52,045 nt of DNA from Pseudarthrobacter enclensis. Lineage in GTDB: Bacteria > Actinomycetota > Actinomycetes > Actinomycetales > Micrococcaceae. Each line of letters begins with the position of its first letter. Positions within the stretch are counted from its first letter, which is position 1. Where the stretch lies: the NCBI RefSeq assembly GCF_030811655.1, contig NZ_JAUSRE010000028.1, positions 1 through 52,045 of the forward strand, given 5' to 3'. Both the position numbers and the translations under genes were made by a program. The notes beneath the pieces were generated by a model that was given only the letters and a program-made list of their open reading frames with translations, did not search any database and was not told the DNA's origin. Of this stretch, positions 8,766 through 16,543 are shown in pieces.

Positions 8766-9461
8766 ATGATCCACGTCAAAACGAAATTCGACCGGCCATC
8801 GGAGGACGCCATTCAGCGCCTTTCCAAGTTCTCCTCCGCCACAGTGCACGAAGCACAGGGCCGCAAGGGCGCCCTGAGCTCCAAGATTAAGCCCATCGAC
8901 CGCAGCATGACGTTCTGCGGCCCCGCCGTCACCGTGGTCTGTGCACCACGGGACAACCTGATGCTCCAAGTGGCCATCCACTACGCCCAGAAGGGCGACG
9001 TTGTCCTGGTCTCCGCCGGTGAGTACGAAGAGGCCGGGACGTTCGGCGATGTCCTCGGCAACGCCATGAAGGCGAAAGGCCTGGCCGGAATGGTCACCGA
9101 CTCCGGCGTCCGCGACACCAAGGACCTGATCGAACTCGGACTGCCCGTGTTCTCCGGCAGCGTCTGCATCAAGGGGACCGTCAAGGAAACCATTGGGCCC
9201 ATCAACCATCCCCTCGTGTTCGGTGACGAGATTGTCTACCCGGGCGATGTCCTGCTGGGCGACGCCGACGGCGTGGTTGTGGTCCGCAAGGACGAGATCG
9301 AGGAAGTCATCAAGCTGTCCCAGGCACGCGTGGATGCCGAGGACGACCTCATCCGCCGTTACAAGGACGGCGGCACTACCATCGAGCTGTGCAAGCTCAC
9401 CGATGTGCTGAAAGCCAAGGGGCTGCTGGTCGAGGATGCTGAACTGCAGCCTGCGATGTAG
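8766..9461 (+). CDS. HMG/CHA aldolase, RraA family (4-carboxy-4-hydroxy-2-oxoadipate aldolase type)
   Basis: 231 residues with AGGAG 6 nt before ATG 8766. The fold is the RraA/HMG-CHA aldolase type: SSATVHEAQGRKGAL at the N-terminus, GPAVTVVCAPRDNLMLQVAI, then the metal and substrate loop MVTDSGVRDTKDL, where the Arg-Asp pair is the catalytic/Mg-binding part. The C-terminal extension of about 70 residues matches CHA aldolases rather than the shorter RraA proteins. Relatives cleave 4-hydroxy-4-methyl-2-oxoglutarate to two pyruvates, or CHA to pyruvate and oxaloacetate, and decarboxylate oxaloacetate. No protocatechuate-cleavage genes are nearby, so an amino-acid-derived substrate from the upstream aminotransferase is more likely. 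A terminator follows directly. Confidence 0.87.
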   Translation: MIHVKTKFDRPSEDAIQRLSKFSSATVHEAQGRKGALSSKIKPIDRSMTFCGPAVTVVCAPRDNLMLQVAIHYAQKGDVVLVSAGEYEEAGTFGDVLGNAMKAKGLAGMVTDSGVRDTKDLIELGLPVFSGSVCIKGTVKETIGPINHPLVFGDEIVYPGDVLLGDADGVVVVRKDEIEEVIKLSQARVDAEDDLIRRYKDGGTTIELCKLTDVLKAKGLLVEDAELQPAM

Positions 9462-9468
9462 CTCGTTC

Positions 9469-9532
9469 GTTGCTGCGTAATTGCGGTCATGACTCCTTCG
9501 TTGTGACGGCAGTTACGCAGCAACTCTCTTTT
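9469..9532 (+). terminator. Terminator after the aldolase gene
   Basis: GTTGCTGCGTAATTGC pairs with GCAGTTACGCAGCAAC (15 of 16) around a 24-nt centre, followed by TCTCTTTT. It starts 7 bp after the stop codon. Confidence 0.75.
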
Positions 9533-9581
9533 AAAAACCAAGAGGCCCGGGTTCCTTTCGGAACTCCGGGCTTTGCCTCTT
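9533..9581 (-). terminator. Rho-independent terminator for the small minus-strand gene
   Basis: On the minus strand AAGAGGC plus a CCGG core pairs with CCGG plus GCCTCTT, followed by GGTTTTT. It is back-to-back with the plus-strand terminator. Confidence 0.75.
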
Positions 9582-9597
9582 GCCGCCCTCGTGCGGC

Positions 9598-9840
9598 TTA
9601 GTTCATGCCGGGCAGGAGGTAGGCCGGCGGACCCACCTGGGAGTCGTCCAGGTACCACATGGTGGAGCCGCTCCTGCCCGGCGGCATCATGCTTCCCTCG
9701 AACACGAACACCGGCTCCGCGGAGGGGCCGTCCTCCGGGCGCCAGAAGCCGTTGGTGGGGCAGTGCGAACCGGTGCTTGCTTTGAGCTGGATTCTTCTTT
9801 CCGCAGTTTTCCGGTATTGCAGGCTGGTGATCTTTTTCAT
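9598..9840 (-). CDS. Small conserved-looking protein, unknown
   Basis: 80 residues from ATG 9840, with GGAG about 7 nt upstream and a clear terminator downstream, so very likely expressed. The N-terminus MKKITSLQYRKTAERRIQLK is basic. The rest is Gly/Pro-rich, with SHCPTNGFWRP and VFEGSMMPPG segments and a single Cys. It has no membrane segment and no signal peptide. I do not recognise the family. The CPxxGxW stretch resembles small beta-rich proteins with a 'toughness' role in stress or surface contexts, but this is only a look. An ATAAG-N5-CTTAT site lies 113 bp upstream, which may place it under the neighbouring LysR regulator. Confidence 0.65.
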   Translation of the reverse strand: MKKITSLQYRKTAERRIQLKASTGSHCPTNGFWRPEDGPSAEPVFVFEGSMMPPGRSGSTMWYLDDSQVGPPAYLLPGMN

Positions 9841-9952
9841 GGTGGGCTCCGGGAAATTTATTACCGAGGTGAACGCTGTTTGAGCGGACCTTTATGGCTT
9901 TTATCCTAGGACTTCGGTTGGGCCCTGAATAAGACAAAACAAAAGTGCCCTG

Positions 9953-9967
9953 ATAAGCCTCCCTTAT
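9953..9967. promoter_or_regulatory. Nac-like LysR site ATAAGCCTCCCTTAT
   Basis: Same ATAAG-N5-CTTAT architecture as 7404-7418. It lies between the stop of the LysR gene and the small gene, in position to control the latter. Confidence 0.45.
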
Positions 9968-9979
9968 GGTGCCGTCCGG

Positions 9980-10915
9980 TCAGTGACCGGGAATGGCAGG
10001 GTATTTGCTGCGGAGCATTTCCTGGAGCATTTCCTTCAGTACCAGCAGGACCGCTGAACCGGCTTCGGACAGGGGCTCATGGTCGGGGGTGCACAGTGCG
10101 ATTTTGCACTGCAGCGCGGGTTCGACGATCCGCAGGACCCGGAAGTCCTCCTCGTGGAACAGGGCGTCCGCGGCCGACTTTGGCAGGATGGTTGCCCCGA
10201 GGTCCGTGCGCAGCAGCCGGGTGAGGGAGGGGACCGATTCCACTTCGCCTACCAGCTTCAGTTTCATGCCCTTGTTTTCGATGCCTGCCTGCACCACCTG
10301 CCGCAGCGTGTGGTTCTGTTCCGGCAGGAAAAGACCCAGGGTTGCCACCCCCGCAAGGGTGATGGATTCTGCGTCCGCCGCTACAGGCAGTTCCCGGCGG
10401 CCATTCACGATCAGGTACAGGTCCTCCACGATCAAAGTGGTGAACTGCACCCCACGGATCGGTCCGGGCTCGTAGATGAGCGCCATATCCAGGCGCCCGT
10501 TCTTGATGGCCTCGCTGAGCACGCCGCCATAGATTTCGGTGACGTGGAGGACGATGTCCGGGTAGCGCCGGCCCACCTCGCTGATGATCCGCGGGGTAAG
10601 GCTGGATGCCATGCTATACGGCGCAATGGCAATGGAGACGCGGCCCGAGGGGGCAGCGCCGGAGGCTGCAACGTCGATTCTGGCCTGCTCTACCAGCCGC
10701 AGGATAGTCTGCGCGTGCCGGTACAGGGTATGGCCGGCCGCCGTGGGCTCCACGCCCTGCTTGCTGCGGATCAGGAGCCGCTGCTTTAGTTCAGTTTCCA
10801 GGGCCGACACCTGCTGGCTCAGCGCCGGCTGGGCCACGTGGAGGGCGGCGGCCGCCTTGGTGATGCTTCCTGAGTCGACGATCTTGACGAAGTACGCCAG
10901 CTTCCGGGTGTCCAT
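9980..10915 (-). CDS. LysR-family regulator, Nac-like
   Basis: 311 residues from ATG 10915 with AGAGGAG 5 nt upstream. The N-terminal winged helix-turn-helix reads MDTRKLAYFVKIVDSGSITK then AALHVAQPALSQQVSALE (residues 1-60), closest in wording to Nac/Cbl-type LysR proteins. The remaining 240 residues form the two-lobed effector domain, with RVSIAIAPYSMASSL opening it. It faces the 5-oxoprolinase genes divergently and sits two genes from the aminotransferase-aldolase pair. ATA-N9-TAT sites at 7404, 9953 and 10957 bracket these genes, so one regulator could serve all. Such proteins normally activate target promoters and repress themselves in response to a small molecule. The inducer is unknown. 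Confidence 0.9.
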   Translation of the reverse strand: MDTRKLAYFVKIVDSGSITKAAAALHVAQPALSQQVSALETELKQRLLIRSKQGVEPTAAGHTLYRHAQTILRLVEQARIDVAASGAAPSGRVSIAIAPYSMASSLTPRIISEVGRRYPDIVLHVTEIYGGVLSEAIKNGRLDMALIYEPGPIRGVQFTTLIVEDLYLIVNGRRELPVAADAESITLAGVATLGLFLPEQNHTLRQVVQAGIENKGMKLKLVGEVESVPSLTRLLRTDLGATILPKSAADALFHEEDFRVLRIVEPALQCKIALCTPDHEPLSEAGSAVLLVLKEMLQEMLRSKYPAIPGH

Positions 10916-11310
10916 AGCGCTCCTCTTTCAGCGGGGACGGCACAGCATGCGGGGTCATACGTTGGCGCTATGGCGGGACAGGCATTACGTCTTTGTGTGA
11001 TCCGAGTCTCGGGCATAGGTTAATTGCAGATGACTTTCCAATGACCAGAACATTCTATCCCCGCCTAGCCATCGTCGATTTTGATGACGGCATACGCCTT
11101 TTGCATAAGCGGGGAAAGAGTTTATTGGCCGCACGATTTTTACAGCTACGAAACAAGGCGTACATTCTTTGGGCAAGTGCCAATAGTGGAGACGAAGGTC
11201 ATAACTGTTCTCTATCCCATGACATCGGATTCGTCTTTGTGTGAGGCAAATCCCAGTGTCACACTCATTTACACCACGCGTTACCCAGCACCAGCAGAGG
11301 AAGGCCCGTA
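10916..11310. promoter_or_regulatory. Divergent LysR/pxpA control region
   Basis: 395 bp with no gene. It holds ATACGTTGGCGCTAT (10957-10971, ATA-N9-TAT), 42 bp upstream of the LysR start and suited to autoregulation. An ATAA-N13-TTTAT repeat lies at 11104-11125. AT content is clearly higher than in the flanking genes, as expected for promoters. Confidence 0.45.
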
Positions 11311-12096
11311 ATGCCCACAGTCGATCTCGTAGCGGATCTTGGTGAAGGTTTTGGCGCCTACTCGATTGGCGATGACAAAGCCCTGCTGGAGATCGTGTCC
11401 AGCGCCAACATCGCCTGTGGCTTCCACGCAGGGGACCCTGACATCATGGACGCCACTGTGGCCGAATGTATCCGAAGGGGAGTCGGCATCGGCGCCCATC
11501 CAAGCTTCCCGGACCTCCGCGGCTTTGGCCGCCGGGCCATGGACCTCACCGCTGACGAAGTCCGTACCGACGTCATCTACCAGCTGGGAGCCCTGTCAGC
11601 GTTTGCCGCCTACCATGGCGGTTCCGTCTCCCACCTCGCCCCGCATGGCCGCCTGGGCAACCTGGTGGCAACACGCGCCGATTACGCGGGAGCCGTAGCG
11701 GATGCCGCCGTGCGCGTGGATCCGGCCCTGATCATCCTGGCGCAGGACGGTGAACTCGCCACCGCCGCGGCGCATCGCGGCCTGCGGGTGGCCATCGTCG
11801 GCATCGCGGACCGGGCCTACCAGGATGACGGCACACTGGTGCCGCGCAGCCAGCCCGGCGCCGTAATCCACGACCCCTCCGTCATCGTCGAGCGCACCGT
11901 GCGGATGGTCTGTGAAGGACTGATCAAGACTGCCTCCGGCAGGGACATCGCCATCCAGGCAGACACGGTGCTGCTGCACGGCGACAACCCGGGCGCCGTC
12001 GAACTGGCCCGCCTGATCCGCGGCGAACTGATTGCCGCGGGCGTCACCATCGCCCCGTTGGCAGAGGTGCTCGCCGCAAAGCAGAAGGTTTCCTGA
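11311..12096 (+). CDS. pxpA: 5-oxoprolinase subunit PxpA (LamB/YcsF family)
   Basis: 261 residues with AGGAAGG before ATG 11311. The family signature is DLGEGFGAYSIGDDKALLEI at the N-terminus, followed by SANIACGFHAGDP, with the conserved Asp, Glu, His and Asn of the YcsF active site. SHLAPHGRLGN and VLLHGDNPGAVELA are further conserved blocks. With PxpB and PxpC it forms the prokaryotic ATP-dependent 5-oxoprolinase, which opens pyroglutamate to L-glutamate in the cytoplasm. The stop is followed 2 bp later by pxpB. No dedicated transporter gene lies beside the set. Confidence 0.93.
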   Translation: MPTVDLVADLGEGFGAYSIGDDKALLEIVSSANIACGFHAGDPDIMDATVAECIRRGVGIGAHPSFPDLRGFGRRAMDLTADEVRTDVIYQLGALSAFAAYHGGSVSHLAPHGRLGNLVATRADYAGAVADAAVRVDPALIILAQDGELATAAAHRGLRVAIVGIADRAYQDDGTLVPRSQPGAVIHDPSVIVERTVRMVCEGLIKTASGRDIAIQADTVLLHGDNPGAVELARLIRGELIAAGVTIAPLAEVLAAKQKVS

Positions 12097-12098
12097 CG

Positions 12099-12824
12099 AT
12101 GGCCGAAACGACAACGCCAACAGCACTGGATATTTTCGAATCCGGTGACGCCGCCCTGCGCGTGGTGGCACGGTCCGGTGACGCGGAAGCGAACTGGTCC
12201 ACCGTCCACTCCCTGGCCGGCTGGCTGGCCACGGCCGGCGTCGACGGCATTTACGGCGCCGTTCCCACCTACGACTCGGTCCTGGTGGAATTCGACCCCT
12301 ACCGCACCTCCGCGCGGCAGGTCCGGGCGTTCGTCCTCCTGGGCATGCGCCAGCTGGACTTCACCGGCACCCCTATGCGGGAACCCCGCCGTTTCGAGGT
12401 GCCCGTGGTGTACGGCGGCGACTACGGGCCCGACCTGGACCGGGTGGCGGACCACCAGGGCCTGGACGTTGAGGACGTCATCGCCCGGCACACGGCCAAA
12501 ACCTACATCATCCGTTGCCTCGGGGCGCCGGCAGGATCTCCCATGATGGATGGGCCAGACTTCCCGGTCCCCGTCCCCAGGCTCAAGGACCCGCGGCTGT
12601 CGGTTCCCGCCGGTGCCGTATCCGTGGCCGGACGCCAGGCCGTGATCGCCCCCGCAGTGGCACCGGGTGGCTGGTGCGTTATCGGGCAGACCCCCCTAAC
12701 AGTCCTGGACGCAGCCCGCGAACCCCTGGTGCCCTACGTCCCGGGCGACGAACTGCGCTTCTACCGGATATCGGCGGAGGACTTCGGAAACTTCACGGGG
12801 CAGTTCCTGGAGGCACGGCCATGA
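12099..12824 (+). CDS. pxpB: 5-oxoprolinase subunit PxpB (KipI family)
   Basis: 241 residues of the carboxyltransferase subdomain C/D (AHS1) family. Landmarks are the early SGDAALRVVA segment, an acidic VLVEFDPYRTSARQVR block, RFEVPVVYGGDYGPDLDRVA near residue 105, and GWCVIGQTPLTVLDA followed by PYVPGDELRFYRIS near the end. KipI homologues were first known as kinase A inhibitors in Bacillus; in most bacteria they are subunits of 5-oxoprolinase. Its stop overlaps the pxpC start by ATGA, which implies translational coupling. Confidence 0.92.
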   Translation: MAETTTPTALDIFESGDAALRVVARSGDAEANWSTVHSLAGWLATAGVDGIYGAVPTYDSVLVEFDPYRTSARQVRAFVLLGMRQLDFTGTPMREPRRFEVPVVYGGDYGPDLDRVADHQGLDVEDVIARHTAKTYIIRCLGAPAGSPMMDGPDFPVPVPRLKDPRLSVPAGAVSVAGRQAVIAPAVAPGGWCVIGQTPLTVLDAAREPLVPYVPGDELRFYRISAEDFGNFTGQFLEARP

Positions 12825-13834
12825 CCGGTTCCCTGATCATCCTGCAGCCCGGACACTCCGTGGTCACGGACCTGGGCCGGACGAAGGGCCCCGCCTACGG
12901 CCTCCCCGTCAACGGCGCCCTGGACCAGTTTTCAGCCAAGGCCGCCAACATCCTCGCCGGCAACCAAGACAACGACCCCCTGCTGGAACTCACCGCGCTG
13001 GACTTCCGGATGCGCGCCACCACCGACCTGCTGATCGCCGTCACCGGTGCACCCCTGGACCTCACGGTGGGCGGCCGCGAGTGCCCGCAATGGGAGCCCG
13101 TGTCCGTCCGGGCCGGCGAAGTGGTGGCCGTTCGCGGAATCCGGACCGGGCTGCGGGCCTACGTCGCCGTTCACGGGTCCTTCACGGTCCCCAGCCTGCT
13201 GGGCAGCTGTGCCCCTGACACGGTGGTGGGTTTCGGATTGAAGCTCGTGGAGGGCTTCCGCCTGGAAACACGGAAGACCACGGCGCCCATCACCCAACCA
13301 CACTTTGGCCTGCCGCTGTTCCGGCTGGCAATCACCAAACCAGCCTTCACCACCACCCCGGTCATCGACGTCACCGACGGGCCGGACGTGGCGGAATTCG
13401 GGGACACGGCGGACCTCCTGTTCAGCACGCAGTACACCGTCAGCTCCCGCAGCAACCACATTGGGCTCCGGCTCGGCGGCGCCCTGCCCGAGCGCCAGCT
13501 CACGTCCGAAGTGCTGTCCAGGGGCGTCCCGGTCGGGGCCATCGAGGTTCCGTCCCGGGAGGAGCTGCTGGTCCTGCACCGGGGGCGGGGTGTAACGGCC
13601 GGGTACCCGGTCCTGGCAGTGGTCACCAGCCGCTCCCTGGACGTCCTGGCCCAAGCCAGGCCCGGACACACCGTCACCTTCAGGAAGACAACCGTGGCGG
13701 AAGCAACAGCCACGCACCGCACAGCCTGCCTGGAACTGGAGAGACTACGGCAGACCATCAACACAGTCTTCGGTCTCCTCGGGATCGGTGCCGGCCAGCG
13801 CTGGCACGAACTCAGCCCAGCGTCAGGGGCCTGA
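12821..13834 (+). CDS. pxpC: 5-oxoprolinase subunit PxpC (KipA family)
   Basis: 337 residues of the AHS2 (carboxyltransferase A/B) family. The frame is open further upstream, but ATG 12821 overlaps the pxpB stop (ATGA) and begins with the family N-terminus LIILQPGHSVVTDLGRTKGP. LPVNGALDQFSAKAANILAGN, SRSNHIGLRLGGALP and PVGAIEVPSREELLVLH are conserved KipA blocks. It partners with PxpA and PxpB to hydrolyse 5-oxoproline with ATP. The last gene of the three; 142 bp separate it from the next operon. Confidence 0.92.
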   Translation: MTGSLIILQPGHSVVTDLGRTKGPAYGLPVNGALDQFSAKAANILAGNQDNDPLLELTALDFRMRATTDLLIAVTGAPLDLTVGGRECPQWEPVSVRAGEVVAVRGIRTGLRAYVAVHGSFTVPSLLGSCAPDTVVGFGLKLVEGFRLETRKTTAPITQPHFGLPLFRLAITKPAFTTTPVIDVTDGPDVAEFGDTADLLFSTQYTVSSRSNHIGLRLGGALPERQLTSEVLSRGVPVGAIEVPSREELLVLHRGRGVTAGYPVLAVVTSRSLDVLAQARPGHTVTFRKTTVAEATATHRTACLELERLRQTINTVFGLLGIGAGQRWHELSPASGA

Positions 13835-13976
13835 ACATCATGAATGTTTATCCCACCGCCCAGGACCGCGCCCACAAACCGCTACTCGATCCCTAACCAC
13901 TGCCAACCCGGAGCTACTACGTCCAGCCCACCGCCGGAGGTAAGTGCCCGCCCCTTCCCACTTTTTGGAGTACCAA

Positions 13977-14732
13977 ATGCCTTTTTCCGACTACACCACC
14001 GCCCTCGTCACCGGCGCGTCCACCGGCATGGGCGCCGCCATCGCCGAACGGCTGGCCAAGCGCGGCCTCACCGTCCAGGCGGTGGCCCGCAACGAGGGAC
14101 GCCTCGCTGAGCTGGCGGACCGGACGGGAGTAGTCCCGCACGTGGTGGACCTGACCGACACCGCCGCCCTGACCGCCGTCGTCAATGACCTGAAAGTGGA
14201 CGTCCTGGTCAACTGCGCCGGCGTCTCCCGTCCGGGCAACATCCTGGACTCCTCCGAGCAGGACATCGACGAACTCATCGACGTCAACCTCCGCGGGCTC
14301 CTGCAGCTCACCCGGCTGGTCCTGCCCGGCATGGTGGAACGGGACCTCGGGCACGTGGTCAACATCAGCTCCATCGCCGGCACCTACAACTTCTACGGCC
14401 ACACCGTCTACCACGCCACCAAGGCCGCCGTGCACCAGATCTCCCGGCAACTCCGCAACGACACCGTGGGCAAACGCATCCGCGTCACCGAAATCTGCCC
14501 CGGCCGCGTGGAAACCGAGATCTTCGGCCGCAACATGGGCGGCAGCCCCGAGGCCATGGAAGAAGCCTGGCAGACCTACTACGAAGGCTACGAGTCGCTG
14601 ACCACCGACGACATCGTCAACGCCCTGGACTACGCCATTGAAACCCCGCGCCACGTGAATGTTGGCATGCTTGAACTCATGCCCACGTTCCAGGTTCCCG
14701 GCGGCCTCACCTTCGACCGCCGCGAGGACTGA
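13977..14732 (+). CDS. Short-chain dehydrogenase/reductase (SDR)
   Basis: 251 residues. I prefer ATG 13977, with TTGGAG 6-7 nt upstream, over an in-frame ATG at 13944 that has no ribosome-binding site. Cofactor motif TGASTGMGAAIA (about residues 11-22), NCAGVSRPG near 80, catalytic Ser in NISSIAGTYNF and the YHATK Tyr/Lys pair are all present. It is a classical SDR, probably NADP-preferring because Arg follows the second strand (VARNEGR). It heads the sugar-acid operon and may interconvert a keto sugar acid and its alcohol. Substrate unknown. A small AACAT-N5-ATGTT palindrome lies upstream at 13834-13848. Confidence 0.87.
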   Translation: MPFSDYTTALVTGASTGMGAAIAERLAKRGLTVQAVARNEGRLAELADRTGVVPHVVDLTDTAALTAVVNDLKVDVLVNCAGVSRPGNILDSSEQDIDELIDVNLRGLLQLTRLVLPGMVERDLGHVVNISSIAGTYNFYGHTVYHATKAAVHQISRQLRNDTVGKRIRVTEICPGRVETEIFGRNMGGSPEAMEEAWQTYYEGYESLTTDDIVNALDYAIETPRHVNVGMLELMPTFQVPGGLTFDRRED

Positions 14733-14804
14733 ATCCCAGTTCATCCCGTGATGCCCGGCACCGGGCATCGGACTTCCACACCGCCAACCCGATAGGCCCA
14801 ACCG

Positions 14805-15776
14805 ATGCAGTTGATACGTACCGTCAGTTTCCCCGAACCCCAGCTCCTGGCCGACCTGTCCCCGCTCCCGGAGGGACTGACGGGAGTGGTGTGGGACATG
14901 CAGGGGGCCCCGGACGAGGCCCACGGCAGCATCGACGGGGTCATCCTGCCGTACCTCAACGCCGGTGCGGTCCTGGCGAACCTGAACAAGGTGGCGGACC
15001 TGAAGTTCGTCCAGACCCAGTCCACCGGGTTCGACGGCGTCCGCGAGGCAGCAGGACCGGGCGCCGCGGTGGCCAACGCCTCGGGCGTCCACGCCGCAGC
15101 CACCGCCGAACTGGCCGTGGGCCTCATCCTGGCCAAACTGCGCGGCATCGACCAGGCCGTCCGGGACCAGCAAACCGAAAACTGGGCACCGCAGCGCCGC
15201 CAGTCCCTGGCCGACCGCCGCGTGCTCCTCCTTGGCATCGGCGGCATCGGGCAGGAACTGGCCCGCAGGCTGGAACCGTTCGAAGTGACCCTCACCCGGG
15301 TGGGCAGCACCGCCCGCACCGACGACCAGGGCCAGGTCCATTCCTCCGCCGACCTGGAAACCCTGGCACGGAGCCACGACATCCTGGTCTCCGTCCTTCC
15401 CCTGAACGACCACACCCACCACCTCGTGGGCACCAAGGTCCTGGCTGCGCTGCCGGACGGCGCTTTGGTGGTCAACGTGGGCCGCGGCCCCGTGGTCGAC
15501 ACCGACGCGCTCACCGCCGAGGTAGTCTCCGGCCGGCTGCAGTGCGCCCTGGACGTGATGGACCCCGAGCCGCTGCCCAAGGGCCACCCGCTGTGGTCCA
15601 CGGACAACGCGCTGATCACACCGCACGTGGGCGGCAACGCCTCAGCGTTCGAGCCGCGGATCCTCAAACTCCTGAAGCACCAGCTCCACGCCCTGGCCGC
15701 GGGCGAAACCCCGGCAAACCTGGTCCAGCAGGGGCCTTTCGAGCAGGTCCCTTCCCGGCAGGGGCAGTCCGCATGA
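14805..15776 (+). CDS. D-2-hydroxyacid dehydrogenase, 2-ketoaldonate reductase-like
   Basis: 323 residues of the D-isomer 2-hydroxyacid dehydrogenase family, cytoplasmic and NAD(P)-dependent. Rossmann motif LLLGIGGIGQELARRLE (about 143-159) and the catalytic triad Arg in NVGRGPVVD, Glu in DVMDPEPLP and His in ITPHVGGNA are intact. Set between an SDR gene and a 5-ketogluconate reductase gene, a role in reducing 2-keto-gluconate or a related 2-oxo aldonate is likely. The family also includes glyoxylate and hydroxypyruvate reductases, so the substrate is inferred. Its stop overlaps the next start by ATGA. Confidence 0.87.
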   Translation: MQLIRTVSFPEPQLLADLSPLPEGLTGVVWDMQGAPDEAHGSIDGVILPYLNAGAVLANLNKVADLKFVQTQSTGFDGVREAAGPGAAVANASGVHAAATAELAVGLILAKLRGIDQAVRDQQTENWAPQRRQSLADRRVLLLGIGGIGQELARRLEPFEVTLTRVGSTARTDDQGQVHSSADLETLARSHDILVSVLPLNDHTHHLVGTKVLAALPDGALVVNVGRGPVVDTDALTAEVVSGRLQCALDVMDPEPLPKGHPLWSTDNALITPHVGGNASAFEPRILKLLKHQLHALAAGETPANLVQQGPFEQVPSRQGQSA

Positions 15777-16543
15777 GCGCGCTGTTCGACCTCACCGGCC
15801 GCGTCGCCCTGGTGACCGGCTCCAGCCGCGGCATCGGATCCTCGCTGGCCCGGGCACTGGCCGACGCCGGCGCCACGGTGGTCCTGAACGGCGTCAACCC
15901 GGAGCGGCTCAAGGAAGCCGAAGCCGCGCTCGCCGCCGCCTTCCCGGCCGGCCGCATCGCCAGCATCGCGTTCGATGTCACCGACGGCGAGGCTGCGGCC
16001 CGCAGCGTCGCGTGGATCGAAGAGAACATCGGCCCGCTGGACATCCTGGTCAACAACGCCGGCATCCAGCACCGCGTTCCCATGCTGGACCTGGACGTGG
16101 CAGACTGGGAACGGGTCATCTCCACGGACCTCACCAGCGCGTTCCTGGTGGGCCGCGAGGCCGCCCGGCACATGATTCCGCGCGGACGCGGCAAGATCAT
16201 CAACATCTGCTCGGTGCAGACGGACCTGGCCCGCCCCACCATCGCCCCCTACGTTGCAGCCAAAGGCGGCCTGCGGAACCTCACCCGCGCCATGACGGCC
16301 GAGTGGGCCGCCTCCGGCCTGCAGGTCAACGGCATCGCCCCCGGGTACATCCACACCGAAATGACCCAAAACCTGGTGGACGACGAACAGTTCAACTCCT
16401 GGATCCTGGGCCGCACCCCGGCCCACCGCTGGGGCACACCGCAGGACCTCGCCGGGCCCGTGGTGTGGCTCGCCTCCAGCGGGTCGGACTTCGTCAACGG
16501 CCAAACCATCTTCATCGACGGCGGAATGACGGTGGTGGTCTGA
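15773..16543 (+). CDS. Gluconate 5-dehydrogenase-like SDR (5-ketogluconate reductase)
   Basis: 256 residues from ATG 15773, overlapping the previous stop. TGSSRGIGSSLARAL (12-26), NNAGIQHRVPM near 90 and Ser/YVAAKGG catalytic residues mark a classical SDR. The NNAGIQHR...DWERVI wording and the C-terminal INGQTIFIDGGMTVVV-type tail match gluconate 5-dehydrogenases (IdnO/Gno), which interconvert 5-keto-D-gluconate and D-gluconate. An idonate dehydrogenase gene follows with a 1-bp overlap, which supports the assignment: together they convert L-idonate to gluconate. Confidence 0.88.
   Translation: MSALFDLTGRVALVTGSSRGIGSSLARALADAGATVVLNGVNPERLKEAEAALAAAFPAGRIASIAFDVTDGEAAARSVAWIEENIGPLDILVNNAGIQHRVPMLDLDVADWERVISTDLTSAFLVGREAARHMIPRGRGKIINICSVQTDLARPTIAPYVAAKGGLRNLTRAMTAEWAASGLQVNGIAPGYIHTEMTQNLVDDEQFNSWILGRTPAHRWGTPQDLAGPVVWLASSGSDFVNGQTIFIDGGMTVVV

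Noticed and set aside
12515..13834. 439-codon version of PxpC
   Set aside because: The first 100 residues are out-of-frame pxpB; the family N-terminus begins at ATG 12821 in an ATGA overlap.
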